NCBI RefSeq assembly: GCF_019112545.1
Contig: NW_025064881.1
Coordinates: 2,206,591-2,270,590, forward strand
DNA length: 64,000 bases
Reading direction: 5' to 3'
Source: Guyanagaster necrorhizus
Lineage: Eukaryota; Basidiomycota; Agaricomycetes; Agaricales; Physalacriaceae
The position numbers were made by a program, and so were the translations under genes. Position 1 is the first letter of the stretch; every line of letters starts with the position of its first letter. Below are positions 11,068-22,547 of the stretch, in pieces. The notes under the pieces were generated by a model. The model was not told where the DNA came from. It saw only the letters and a program-made list of their open reading frames with translations, and searched no databases.

Positions 11068-13320
11068 ATGGACCATACAAAGCACCCTGCCGTCCTCGAC
11101 GTCCCGGCCTTTGACCTCGATGATGCCTTCTCAGACGGTGACGACGTTGACGTTGCTTTTGAATTCTCCCCAGAAGCAATTAGAGAAGAAATGGTCCGAA
11201 CCAGGTCTAATGGAGATTTCATCGAGGACGAGGACGGGGAACCACAAGGTGTATCCCATGGAATCTTCCACACGTCCGTATCTACTCTTGATATGGATGG
11301 CACCGGCGCCCCTCCATCTTCAGTCCTGTCCACATCGTCTCCTTCGATGTCTCCGGATAGTTCTCCTCAGTTTGTGTCGATATCGCTGTCACGCTCGACC
11401 TCTGGCGCCGAGGTTAACGATTACAGAGAGACATGTGAAGAGGCGCCTGAACAAGAAGAGGTGGTGGCCGAAGATGAGACGTCAACTTATCCAAATGTCC
11501 AGATAGATGTGTCCCAGCCCCCTTCTCACAGAGTGACGCTTTCTATCGACTCTACTCACTCTCGTGCTTCCACTGAAATTCAAACACTTCATTTCGATTC
11601 TCATTCTCCCCCCCCTTCTTCTGACCGGTCACCACCTTATTCCGCTGCGTCTGCGCAGTCGCTGCCTGTATCGGTGCTGGAGCGAGGCGGTGTACTTTCG
11701 ACATCCACCTCATCATCGTCGGTTTCCACACCCGGTACCCCTGTTGCATCATACTCGTTGCCTAACACTCAGCCTCCCCATCTTGCACTGCCCCAGACAT
11801 CAAATGGCCATAGACAGACTCGCTCCCCCGGACCTAGCGTATTGGAAAAGATCATGAGCAAGACAAGGCCGTCATTTTTGCCTCCAAAAAGCCGCCAGGA
11901 AGACAAGAAGCATATGTCAGATTGGCAGTCTATGATGAAGCAAAGTCGCGCCGCAGGTAAGAAAGAAATGTCAATGAATAACATTATTTTAATAATTTCT
12001 GCTAGCTGAAAAGCGTAGAAAGGCCCTTGAAGAACGTCGGAATGTTCGCGATAGGAAGATAGATGAATCTATACATCTATGGGAAAAAGATATCATACCA
12101 GATTGGCGAGTTGTCAACAAAAATCCTGCTCTTCGAAGGATGTGGTGGCGAGGTATACCTTCAAAACTGCGCGCGTCCATGTGGGAACACGCCGTTGGCA
12201 ACCCCCTGGCATTAAGTAAAGGTGATCTAACTAAATCTCACAATTGATTTACGTCTCTCTGACGGATTGCATATGTAAAATAGACAACTACCGTGTATGC
12301 CTATCGCGCTCTAAAAGGGCTCTCACCAGTGGGACTTTTCCTCAAGCGACCCTCGAGCTCATAGAAAAAGATATTTCTACTACGCTTCCCGCGCTTCATA
12401 TTTTCCATCATGAAAAGGGCCCCATGTATACCGATTTGAAGGACATGCTTTTTGCCTGGGTTGTCTCGCGAACAGATGAAGGATTGGGATATACCCTAGG
12501 TGCGGCGAGAATTGCTGCGATGCTTTTGATCAACGTACCTCTCCCGCAGGCCTTCGTGGTCATGCGTAATCTATTAGAGCGTCATTGTATGCGAAGCTTT
12601 TTCGGGGGAGACGGCGCTAGAGAAGATGTGAGTGGTTTCTACACCGTGAGTGAACCATTCGTGCTAACAATTGAACCAGATCGAGGCCTATTATAGGTAT
12701 ATAGTAACATCTGCTCCCCTGTTTTATGCCTTTGACATCACAACGCAGAATATTCGATACCTTACTTGCGGATGGAATGCCGAAAAGTATAATGCTTCAT
12801 TCTCTAATTCACCCGATATTCTGGACTGATAAATTCATGGATTTCAAGTTTACTTTAACTTTAAACAACATCAAATATCCCCGGCATCGTATCTCCCCGA
12901 CTGGCTCATACCGCTGTTTCTCGACCACCTACCGTTCGAATCTTGCGCTCGTGTATGGGACGTATTGATTCTCGAGGGAGACTCTTTTCTCTACCGGGCC
13001 GCCTTGGGCATTCTGGCTGTCCTTGAACCAAGGTTGTTCTTTCCTGATAAAAAGGAGCTTTTGGAACTTCTAAAGTATGGAACCTTTTTTTCAGGCTAAA
13101 CGAACAAGTGATCAACTTGATTTTCTTTTTTCATGATAGGGGAGAAAACAGAGCTGCGATTGACGTAGCTACGCGGGAGGGTCAGAGACTTGATGGAGGA
13201 AAGTATGAAATATACGGGGTAAATGAAGAAACCCTTTGGGACCGGATTGACAGCATGGATGATTGGTGGAAGGAGAGTACGTGGACTCGGCTGATACAAC
13301 GTGAACTACCAGATTTGTGA
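11068..13320 (+). CDS. TBC (Rab-GAP-like) domain protein with both catalytic fingers substituted
   Basis: Seven exons (11068-11956, 12006-12221, 12284-12627, 12680-12696, 12749-12786, 12849-13074, 13140-13320) give 636 aa; the fourth is 17 nt. The first 300 residues are Ser/Pro-rich and probably disordered. The TBC domain starts around WRGIPSKLRASMWEHAVGNP and runs through GPMYTDLKDML, LLERHCMRSFFGG, YFNFKQHQISP, YLPDWLIPLFLDHLP, ARVWDVLILEGDSFLYRAAL to the C-terminus. Active TBC domains stimulate Rab GTPases with an Arg in IxxDxxR and a Gln in YxQ. Here these read DISTTLP (Thr, codon 12379-12381) and GYTLGAA (Leu, codon 12496-12498). The protein may bind a Rab without GAP activity or use other residues. 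The domain call is firm; the partner is unknown. Confidence 0.85.
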
Positions 13321-15526
13321 TTGGTCCTTGTAATTGTACCTATTTTCGTTAATATTGTACTATACATAGACGTGGCGATCGAGCTATGTAAGGCCTGCTG
13401 AGGTTCGGAGTCGTTAAACATAAGCGAATGCTTTTATCCCACAATCTGGAAGCAGACCGGGCAATACGGGCATGCCAAAAAAGAAAACTCACTATCAAGT
13501 ATCCGAAGAACCGGGTTATTGAACTTTTAGCCTCTTTCGCAGCGCGATGGAGTGTCCTGAACCTGAGGGCCTTACTTTTTTGTTTTATAAGTAAAAGTTT
13601 ATATGCAATAGCTACTAAACGTCATTCTGAAACTCTTGAAATGGTTTTTTTTTTTTTCGATTCTGCGTGTTATTAACAGTCACAAGTACGCTAACTGCTA
13701 AGACGCGATGGGGGGACTGGTGTCCCTCCATTCATGTATCTGATTTCCTCTGATGTGTCAATGTGGAATGTGGAGCATAGTAATTCTGAAATGAGTAAGG
13801 ATTCAAACGAACGTCATTATCTGGGATTAACTTCCCCAACAGATTTAAATAGCGTTGAGCATATCCTTATCTGCGAGGTCTATACTTCACGCTTAGAAGC
13901 AGCACGCCGGCCCTACAGGGATCTCGACGCAGGTGTATTTAACCCAGTATAGTTACAACATCAAGCTTCATTCCTGCATGCGTGACCGTGTCTAAGACCA
14001 TGAAAGTAGTGGCACTCAAAAAAGTGGGCGACCAAAAGTTGATACCGTCGTGTCCTGTCTTTTGACTTGGAGTGTCGACTGCGATCATACCCTACAGGGT
14101 CGTCGTAAATATTCGTCTTTCGAGGCCACTGTGATAGCTGTCGATGCCAACAGGCTTTGCTATTGATTACTACGTGTTTCAAGCGGTCATCGATTCAACG
14201 CGGAAATGTCCGAGAAATAGTTGCAAACCGAACTTACGAGGAAGAGTACCTTTGATAAGCAAGACGTGATGCTTTCTTGTCATGATGAATGACCCACGAT
14301 AAGAGCAACAGGGTCCCTAGCCTCCAAATGGGCGCTTCTGTTGCTGATAGCCAAGAATAGACTACTATACCTCGAGTTTCATCACAATTGAACACGCTGG
14401 GGGACGACGCCCTGTTTGGAAGTAGTGAATACGAAAGCTTTAATTGAATTGACCCGTAAGCCGTACTCTCCGGAGAAAAAGTCGTAAGCTGCCCCCTAGG
14501 ATGCGGCGAATGTGTGGTGGAATTGTACAAATCGATTCGATCCCATCCAGTCTGATACAAGACCGTTATCAAAGCATGGGAAAACCACACGATGTGTATA
14601 CATACACCTAGATCATGGCCTGTCTCTCGTAATCATCTTGGTTCATGCAGGGTGCAAGATCGACGAGAGACAAGGCGGCTTTGCAAAGTGAACGGTGGTG
14701 ATAGGGAGTTGGACTGGATACAATATCCTTGACGTTTCCAGCCGTTAGCTGAGTGGCAATAACAGTGACATTGAAAAAGGACGACAAATTAATCAAAAAA
14801 TTCGTGGTGGCGATAAACGGAGGGGATTTGGGATGTTCAAAAATTCTGATTACCATAAGCAAGCCGCTCTTCTACCTGTCGAAATGTCGTTGCAAGGCCA
14901 TTCAATGTCCACCTTTTGACGCTGGGGAAGACAAACTGAAGGACTAGTATCGAAGCGAGCCCGACGTAGGCCCACGATGGTCGAAGCAGAGTAATAGGAT
15001 CGTCAATCGGTTATGCAGGTGTATAACCTTGCGCCTCTTGAGGTCCTCAAACTCCCCCGACCCTTCAATAGCAGAGATAAGCCAGTAACCGCATAGATGC
15101 CGCCACCAAGTACAAAGGTTCATGCAGACCACAATACGTTCCCTGTATGATGTCCAAGATAACCAGGGTATCCCAGTTCTCTGGCTATTAGGGTCGTCGA
15201 AGGATGAGATGGAACTGATGGAACAGGTCACAGTAACAATTTTGATTTTCGGGACCGGGTAATCGGGCCGACATCACGGGGCTTGCCGAAGAGAACGCGA
15301 CGTCGTTTCAACTTTGTGATCCTTTCAACCATCATGACACCATTTGACCTCAAGTGCTTCTCCAGATCGCCGGTGTAGAACGCCGAAGCAAATGATTCCT
15401 GTTCGTACATTATTCTATGGTTCAAAATATTTTACATTGATGCAGATATCAGCGAACGATGTACCACCAAACGTCCAGTCCATGCCAAATGAATGAAAAT
15501 ATTAAATAATGTTAGTCCGTTAGTCC
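13321..15526. other. 2.2 kb gap with only broken minus-strand frames
   Basis: No intact gene is recognised. Several minus-strand frames of 60-118 codons (13961-14182, 14234-14590, 14608-14862, 14944-15231, 15228-15425) have moderately hydrophobic stretches (GTLLLLSWVIHH, NFLINLSSFFNVTVI) and could be fragments of a decayed multi-pass membrane protein, but I could not join them with convincing splice sites. A T tract of about 13 lies near 13645. Treat as unassigned. Confidence 0.35.
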
Positions 15527-17345
15527 CTAGTGGTCATCCGCGCCCGGATGCCCCCACTTTACAGTTCTCGTTACGCCATTCTGCCATGTCTCAACTCGCC
15601 GACGAGCGAGGAGTGACATTGTGGACATTTCCGTGCCAACGAACCCTACTCCGCCAGATTGTATAGCCGCATCAATGAGGACCGGGTACCTATTGTGGCA
15701 ATGAGCATGTCAACGAGCGTGTTCATCAATGAAATGCACTTACCAGTCTCCAAGCAGCTCCTTGGTGCGAGAATGATCTGGAGCGAACCAACCCTGTTCT
15801 GCAACCTCCTGCCACCAACTCGCGTTTCTCTCATCACTTGTCATCACGACATATTTGACGTCAAGCCCTTTTGTTGCCAACAATTCGTCTTTGACTTCCC
15901 GTACCCGTCGAGCAATGACGGGAATAGGTGCAAAACAATCTGTTAGTGGCATGTCCCCGCAATAGCGATCAAAGTCGTAATGGCGGACGTGGACGCCGAT
16001 GTACTGTTTAGGCGTTAGCTAGCCAGAAGAGTTCTAGCAGGGAGAGATCATACCGGAGGGGTAGGTTCGTCGTCTCCAAGACCGATGGCCCGATTTGTAT
16101 ACACATTCGCCAGGCGCTCTAGAGAAGGAACCCAATGCATATACTGCGCGACGAAGCGCCATGCAGGACTGAAATCGGCTTCGAACTCGTTTGGCTATGG
16201 CAATTCTCAGCTCGGCAGTATTTCTTTGACGGTATTTTTACTCACCTGTTGCGCGCAGACGTAATATAAATAGTCGTAACAAAGCATCTGCTCATCAGGT
16301 GGTAATGAGACGTTCGTGGCAGGCGAGGGTAGTGGCGTCACAAGGTTTGCATTTCTAGTTTCGGGGTAGGCGAATCTCGCTAATGTCCAAAAGGTCGTGG
16401 AATAGTCATGTTCAAAGTCTTGATACAGCTTGATCCAGGCAGGCATTTTGGTATATGAGATATCTGCATATTGTGGTCAGTATAAGCAGGCCAACAGCAA
16501 GGTCTCTGCCTACCTAGCCCAAGATGGTATAGAACGGGGCTTCCACGCGGGTGTGCTTCTTGATACTGAGAAGATTCCCAAACATTCCAGCAACCTAGGT
16601 TGTCGAGTTGGTTACTGGCCGGATCTTTGACGTCTCGCCACTCGATGATCGGCTTGTTTATAGCATTCCGAAGGCGCGGAACATCAAAGACATCACCGAA
16701 CGCAATGGGGGGCACGGAACCACCAATGTGCGATGGCGTGAACATTGGAATGACGGGTACTCGGTCGGTGATTATTCCCAGATAGATTAAATTGACCTGA
16801 AAAAAAAAACAGACAAGGTGAGTCCATATTGATGGAAATTTGGGGGGGGAGAGATCGACGAACATAAGTCATCACGTCATTCGCTGTGTATGATGTTAGT
16901 CGTCAGTCGTCAGTCGTCCGTCTTGGCTTGTTAGCGAAATAACTCACTCCAACCGGCAGAGATCCAAGACGTGATGTACTGCACGTCGGGGCGAAGGTTA
17001 TCTGGATAACATTAACGAAGCCGTGATGGTGGGGACGAGGCTGAACTTGCCTCTGAAGTGCTCAGTGGGTGCCCCTAGCACATAATTCGAAGGATCAAGG
17101 ACATCAGAATTCCCTGTGCGCAAGTTGGTGGAATCGTCATGGCTGGGTTCTGCAGCTCGACTGGCAGTGGGGGATGACGTCCAGAAGGAAAAGGAAACAA
17201 GAGCGATGAAGGAAAGAAAAGTGAGGGAAATGGCGGCATTGATGTAGGCGCGGCGGCGGGACTTGGCGGCAACGCGGTACACGGTGTCGAGGGAGTCATC
17301 TGAGACGGGGGACTGTGAACGGGCGCGGGTATATTTGGCACTCAT
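15527..17345 (-). CDS. O-fucosyltransferase-like type II membrane glycosyltransferase
   Basis: The start at 17345 gives a cytosolic Arg/Lys-rich tail and a single signal anchor (AAISLTFLSFIALVSFSFW, about residues 37-56), the layout of a Golgi type II glycosyltransferase. Further blocks are RPDVQYITSWISAGW, VNLIYLGIITDRVPVIPMF, TPSHIGGSVPPIAFGDVF, RNAINKPIIEWRDVK, YIGVHVRHYDFDRYC and GFVGTEMSTMSLLARRRV at the C-terminus. HVRHYDF resembles the HxRxxDF donor-site motif of GDP-fucose O-fucosyltransferases (POFUT/GT68-type). Several introns are required. The first (17002-17050) has a GC donor (GCAAGT) and a normal AG acceptor, and only this choice joins the family-like sequence in frame. The gene diverges from a GDP-fucose-transporter-like gene, which supports a fucosyl donor. 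The acceptor protein is unknown. The call is made from motifs, not a search. Confidence 0.75.
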
Positions 17346-17614
17346 AGGAGGAGAGGGGGGGGGAAGGAGGACGACATCATCGGGGGGAGGATAATAAATG
17401 CAAGTGCGCCACGGGTCGAAATGCGAACCACTCTGTCACAATCCGTGAGCAGTTCGCTCGACTGGATTGTCGCCGAGGTACATCAGGGCGATCGAGATCC
17501 CAGATCCCATCTCACTGCCCCAGGCTCGGCACAGATGCCGCTGCTCTCTTCAAACATAAAAAGTCTGTTCGCCGCCTTCAAGTCGTTTCCCGCAGTGTCC
17601 TCCACTCCCCAGCC
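17346..17614. promoter_or_regulatory. Divergent promoter of the O-fucosyltransferase / sugar-nucleotide-transporter pair
   Basis: 269 bp lie between the two start codons. A G-rich stretch just upstream of the 17345 start (17346-17395) reads as a C/T-rich tract on the minus strand, a common fungal core-promoter feature. Confidence 0.45.
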
Positions 17615-19050
17615 ATGGTCTCCCTTCCCAATGCCAGCAGCCTCAAGGTTGCAGCCGTCGTCGGCTTTTACATGTCCGCAGCTCTAGTGGTAGGTCTTAT
17701 TCCTCCTCCCCAATTTACAATTACTGAATCTGTATCCCGTTCTAGATGGTCTTTGTGTATGTCCTTGATGGCGTAATATTTTTCAATGTTACTGAATTCG
17801 ATTTTTTAAAGCAACAAAGCCGTGCTGAATACCTCACCCGATCTGCCTTTGCTCTTTTTGTTTATCCAGCTACTCATCGCGGTCGCATTACTCCATATCT
17901 CTGCTCTTGCATCCACCAAGATTCAGCTACCAAAGATAGATCCAACCGTTGCCAAAAAGCTAATTCCAGTTGTCTCGATAAACATCATTGGTCTTGTCTT
18001 CAATACGTTGTGCTTGCGAGATGTAGAGGCATCGTTTTTCCAGGTAACACTCCCAAGTGTCATTTGTCATGTCAGAAGCTAACTGTCAGTGTAGATTGCA
18101 CGGGGACTGCAACTTCCCTTGACTATTCTCGTTTCATCAGTAAACACTCGCTCAACTCCATCAAGGAAAGTGATGGGTGCTGCCGTGATCGTGACCTGTG
18201 GTTTCTTTCTGGGTGTTGCCCCCTCCAAGTCCGTTCCTGTAATGGCTGCTCCGTCCCTGATCTCCCTCTGTTACGGCTTCCTCTCCTCCCTGTTTATCGC
18301 ATTCCACGCTGTTCTTATCAAGAGTTCCTTGCCTCATTGCAATAATTCCACGATCGAACTGGCCTGGTGGACAAATGCAGGGTCAGCAGTTATGCTCTTC
18401 CCGTTTGTCATCCTAAAAGGCGAGCCATGGCGCCTTGAAGAGCTGATCCAAAGCAGCGAATGGACCGGAAACGTGTTTATGTGGGGGTGTTTGGTAACCG
18501 GCCTATTCGGGTTCTTGCTGTGTGTCGCTGGTCTGCTCAGCATCAAAGTTACGAGCCCTATCACGCATATGTTCTCAAGTGTAAGTCCCGCCGGGGTATT
18601 CGGGTATTGCTATGCAAATAATGAGTCCTGATGCAACTGCAGGCCGCTCGCTCGGTGCTGCAAACACTCCTTGGAGTCTGGATCTTCAACGACCTTCTGA
18701 CTGTGTACGCTATATTTTTTCTCTGATGGACCTTGATATCTTTAATAGTGATGCTCTCTCTAGTAACCGTGCCTCATCTATTCTCGTCATTCTCGGCGGA
18801 ACGATGTATGTGATTGATTGATATCGTTCACGCCTTCTCCCATCCTCCGAGCTCAACTATTTTGAACAGGTTCTATACATGGGTGAAATCCAGTGAATCG
18901 GCACCGCGTCCGGCACCGCCGCCGTCCCAATCGCAGCGTCAAGATGTTGATCTTGAGACGCTGGAACGCGGGGATGGAACGCCGAAGGATGACGAAGAGA
19001 GCATTGTACTGTGGCAGGTACCTGAGAAGGAGGAAAAAACATCTTCATGA
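17615..19050 (+). CDS. GDP-fucose transporter-like protein (SLC35C1-type, DMT/TPT family)
   Basis: Seven exons (17615-17689, 17746-17756, 17812-18043, 18095-18580, 18643-18704, 18764-18805, 18870-19050) give 362 aa; exon 2 is only 11 nt. The protein is multi-pass: KVAAVVGFYMSAALVMVFVN, a long helix around LPLLFLFIQLLIAVALLHI, INIIGLVFNTLCL and VMGAAVIVTCGFFLGVAP are visible. Family-like blocks are NTLCLRDVEASFFQIARGL, VTGLFGFLLCV, IKVTSPITHMFSSAA and ILVILGGTMFYTWVKS; the last three match the C-terminal region of SLC35C1 GDP-fucose transporters best. A cytosolic acidic tail follows. It would import GDP-fucose into the Golgi or ER in exchange for GMP. GDP-mannose or triose-phosphate-type transport remains possible, but the divergent O-fucosyltransferase-like neighbour favours fucose. 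Confidence 0.78.
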
Positions 19051-19911
19051 CAACTTGAACGACAATGTAGATAGCAAGTAGCACAGGCAAGTATATCCCA
19101 ACTTTTTGCTTGTGATCAGAGGCGAGGCGCTCCTTGGGGAAATCAGACAAGTGCAAATCCCAATTGGCAACTCCGAGTCTTGGATCCCATCACTGGGACC
19201 TTTAGTGAGTGACGCTAGTTCCGGGCATCGTATGTGGCGAATTTGTAAATGATTATGAACTAACTTGCGTTAACAAGCGCGCTCTTCTTCAACAGTTTCA
19301 GGCCGTCCAAAGTCCTCGAAGAAGGTGGTAGCTGCCGTTATGCGGGCAGTTGTAATTCATAGATATATCTGCAGGCTAGTAACTTATTGTTTTCTGTAGC
19401 AAGATCAGATGTCGATACTTCCGCTTCCTGATTAAGCTTTCTGATCGTGCAGCTATGCATCGTCGTAGCTGACTAAGAAACTCGATCTTTCAAAACCCAA
19501 TCAATTTCAACCGGCCAGCCCAGCTGAAATCCTGCGAGCTCTTCGCAGCATCTTTGCTACAAATTAAACGGTATCGTATGACACTTTAATGAATTTTGGC
19601 AATGATTCGTAAGTATCTACTGTCAAGTTGATAACGCCGGTATTCATATTTTTGGCCCCAGACTAGAGTTGGAATATTACGGGAAAGATGCCTCATTCGT
19701 TGCGATACGAACGAACCAGTTCTTGATGCACGTGTGGAGGCCGTGACTGGGTCCTGACCGCCGGTTCCATACTATTATTTGATGCAACCCGCTCAATTGC
19801 CTACTGCATGATGGGTGGCCCCGTTCAATTGCCCGCAGAGATGCCATCTCTGCACCCGCAAACTTATTCATTTATATTAACACTTCGCGGGCTTGCTTCT
19901 CCGTTTGCTGC
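19051..19911. other. Intergenic, no gene seen
   Basis: 861 bp downstream of the transporter and upstream of the acyltransferase. Only short frames without family resemblance occur. A short upstream exon of the acyltransferase could lie here, but nothing supports one. Confidence 0.4.
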
Positions 19912-21919
19912 ATGGCCACCTACACACAACATCTCCCTTCCCCAGCTCTCTCAGAGGTATCTGCCCATTCCGGCCAAGCGTTTCTGCCTGTCCAACCATC
20001 CCCGCCTGCATGTCACTATGAGCGCCGACTGGGAGACACAGAGGCGTCGTACTTTCTTCCCTCACGCGAGAGCGGTGTCAACGACATGTTCGTTCTGTAG
20101 TTGGGTCTCTTCAGGCCGTTTGCTGACCCTAGGGCCCCTTGAACTAGGTATCTGCACCTGGGCTTCAGTGCACCCACTCGATATGTTCGCTGTTCGAGAG
20201 TGAGACTGGTCTGGGCCATTCTTCGTGTGAGACATCCCCTTCTCGCCTCAAAGGTGCAGATGCACGACTATGAAGATATTCGATTTCTGTACGTTTCCCA
20301 TTCTGTACCTTATGCCCAAAAAAAAAAAAAAAAAGATTTAGTCAACTTACATCCAGGTACACCTCCCCGGCGTCAGTCGAGGAAGCTGTCCATGATGCGG
20401 ATCGCAACCTAGAATCTCGCAACTCAGTTAAAGATGGTGAGTTTCTTTGCTGTCTTCCCCATTCGATGATCGCCTCGAGGCTTACTATTGTTCGTTCCCC
20501 CTTAGAATTGATTGATTCCTATTTGAACGGCCCTCGCACTTTGTCCACGGATCGTCTGTCCTATCTGATTATATCTTCCGCTGATGAGGGATCCTCGCTT
20601 CCCAGTCCTCCGCCTACGCCCATTCCATCTACTACGGCGCCTCATGGTACAAAAGCAAGTCTGAATCATGACATTCTCATCTGCGCAACCCATTTCCTGG
20701 GTGACGGCATGGCCCTACATCAATTCGCCAACGACTTGTTCAGTCTCCTGGGAAGCTCAAAGGACGAGAAAGATCTCGAGGAGATCCTCAGAAACGAGTG
20801 GGAGACCAGGTGCAACAAAGTTGATGATGTCAGTGTACCTAGTTTGGCTCCACTTTTCTTTCTTCTGATTCCTTCTGATTGATATTTTAGGAATCCACTC
20901 TACCATCGTCCCTGGAGGATAGGCTTCCCACGGGCTCCACTGGACGGTTTTACCGTGCAGCCTGTCGGGTTGATTTCCAACGGTGCCAGGATAAATTAAT
21001 CGTAAGCCTCTTCAGCTCAAAGCTCGGTCTGTTACCTCACGTCAATTAATTAAGGGCGGGCATACATTTCCTCGCAGGTCTGGCCAGCTTCGGCGGACCA
21101 TTGTCCCAACCATCTCCATTGATGCAGAAAGAACGAAGAAAATGCTCAAGGCATGCAAAGCACACGGGGTTTCAATATCTAGTGCATACTTCGCTCTTTG
21201 TAATATTGCATGGGCGAGGACCACGGATTCCAAGTGGCAAGTTCCCTCGTAAGTGTATATTCAATATGAATCTTTGGGCCGAGGAAATTCCTCGGACTCT
21301 GATATCAGAGTTCCTCAGGATGATGTACTCTGCTCTCAACCTCCGCCCTAATCTCATTGCCAACAAGGCGCTGAACGATTCGTACTGGTATCTCGCTATC
21401 GGATACTTCAATGTCGTCCTACCTTCCTTCTTCCCAAAGACCGGCGACGTTTCTAGAACATTCTGGCATCGCGCTCGTTCAGCAAAGGAACAGAGCACCT
21501 TGGCTGCTAAAAGCCCCATGCTCATTTCTAGAAGCCGTGAGATGGCTCGTGAGCGAGGTGCTCGGGCACGAGTCTGGGGAAAGGAAGACGATGAGAAGAC
21601 ACGAGGCGTTTGGGTACCCCCACCCCCCAAACCAGCAGTCCAAGAACCTGCCCGCGCGCCATCTGCGGTACTTATTGGGTTGTCTTTACTTGGAAATCTT
21701 GATGGGATCTACAGGCATGCAAATTTCGGGGACGTGAAGATGCATACGTTGACGACGGGGTCTCGTCAACGCGCTGGGGGGATGCTCTTATTTGGGTATA
21801 CATTTGTTGGAAAGCTCTGGGTCAGCTTGGGGTACGACGAGAATGGATTTGAGAAGGAGACCGTGGACAAGTTTTGGAACAATTTGCTACAGAGCACGGA
21901 TGAATTCTTGGACGTGTGA
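19912..21919 (+). CDS. Condensation-domain-type acyltransferase (HxxxDG)
   Basis: Seven exons (19912-20087, 20148-20288, 20357-20436, 20506-20828, 20891-21001, 21055-21248, 21319-21919) give 541 aa. The block ATHFLGDGMALHQFANDL contains the HxxxDG catalytic motif shared by BAHD, alcohol acetyltransferase, Tri3-type and NRPS condensation enzymes. Splicing restores ESGVNDMYLHLGFSAP and RVRLVWAILRVRHPLLASKV, typical of the fungal free-standing family. The expected late motif is weak (GNLDGIYRHANFGD). It probably transfers an acyl group from CoA to an alcohol or amine in secondary metabolism or detoxification; the substrate is unknown and no biosynthetic cluster surrounds it. The intron 20289-20356 holds 17 consecutive A. 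The start is the first ATG of the conserved frame and could be wrong if an upstream exon exists. Confidence 0.75.
20318..20334 (+). repeat. Poly-A tract (17 nt) inside an intron
   Basis: Uninterrupted A run inside the second intron of the acyltransferase gene. It is probably length-variable and prone to sequencing error, but lies outside the coding exons. Confidence 0.9.
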
Positions 21920-22547
21920 CGCTATTATTATTATTTGCATATTATTCATTATCGGACTAGTGCTAGTCAATTTGCATAGGTTTCTTACGCAGTTGCATTC
22001 AGCACGCACCTATTTATTTGTGAGATCGAAAGCTGTACTTTGAAACGTCGCGTGCATGCAGGTTATGCACTATTTCAATTTTAATTAAGGTCACCACCGC
22101 AGCAAGTATCCACAAACGGTGACATGTGGCCGAAATAGTTTGAACTTGAATTGGTTCATATTTTGAGCTTCACTTGTGCCCAAGTGCACCTTCCCACACT
22201 TCCGAGCCGTCACAGTTTGCTATGCGTGTCTCGGTCCGTTTCAAGCCATCTTGTAATCTCGTCCACCCGCCGCCGCCTGTCTGCGTGCGCACTCAAGGTG
22301 CAAAGCTTCAGAATCAGTGCTGTGTTGGTGGCTCCTGGGCTCCTACAGCAGATGTTTGACACTTTCAACCTTGTATAGTCAGTCACTCGCATTTTGAATA
22401 CACCATATATTACATGATACAGTGTACCCTACGTCCTTGTTCTTACCTTGTATTTAGTTCAAGTTACCTAGCTACTTACTTAAGAGAAAATTACGCATAT
22501 GCTACAACCAAAATACTCGTACAACCAAACTACATATACCTCCAAGA
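21920..22547. other. Intergenic between convergent genes
   Basis: 628 bp between the acyltransferase and PB1-protein stop codons. AT-rich near both ends; no gene recognised. Confidence 0.45.

Noticed and set aside
11564..11857. Plus-strand frame of 97 codons within the TBC-protein N-terminus
   Set aside because: It overlaps the Ser/Pro-rich coding exon in another frame; the composition is an echo of that low-complexity DNA.
16894..16912. Tandem GTCGTCA-like repeats
   Set aside because: They lie inside an intron of the O-fucosyltransferase-like gene and consist of only about three copies.
19808..20203. Plus-strand frame of 131 codons at the start of the acyltransferase region
   Set aside because: Conserved family sequence lies in another frame (19912 onward) joined by splicing; this frame has no homology-like pattern.
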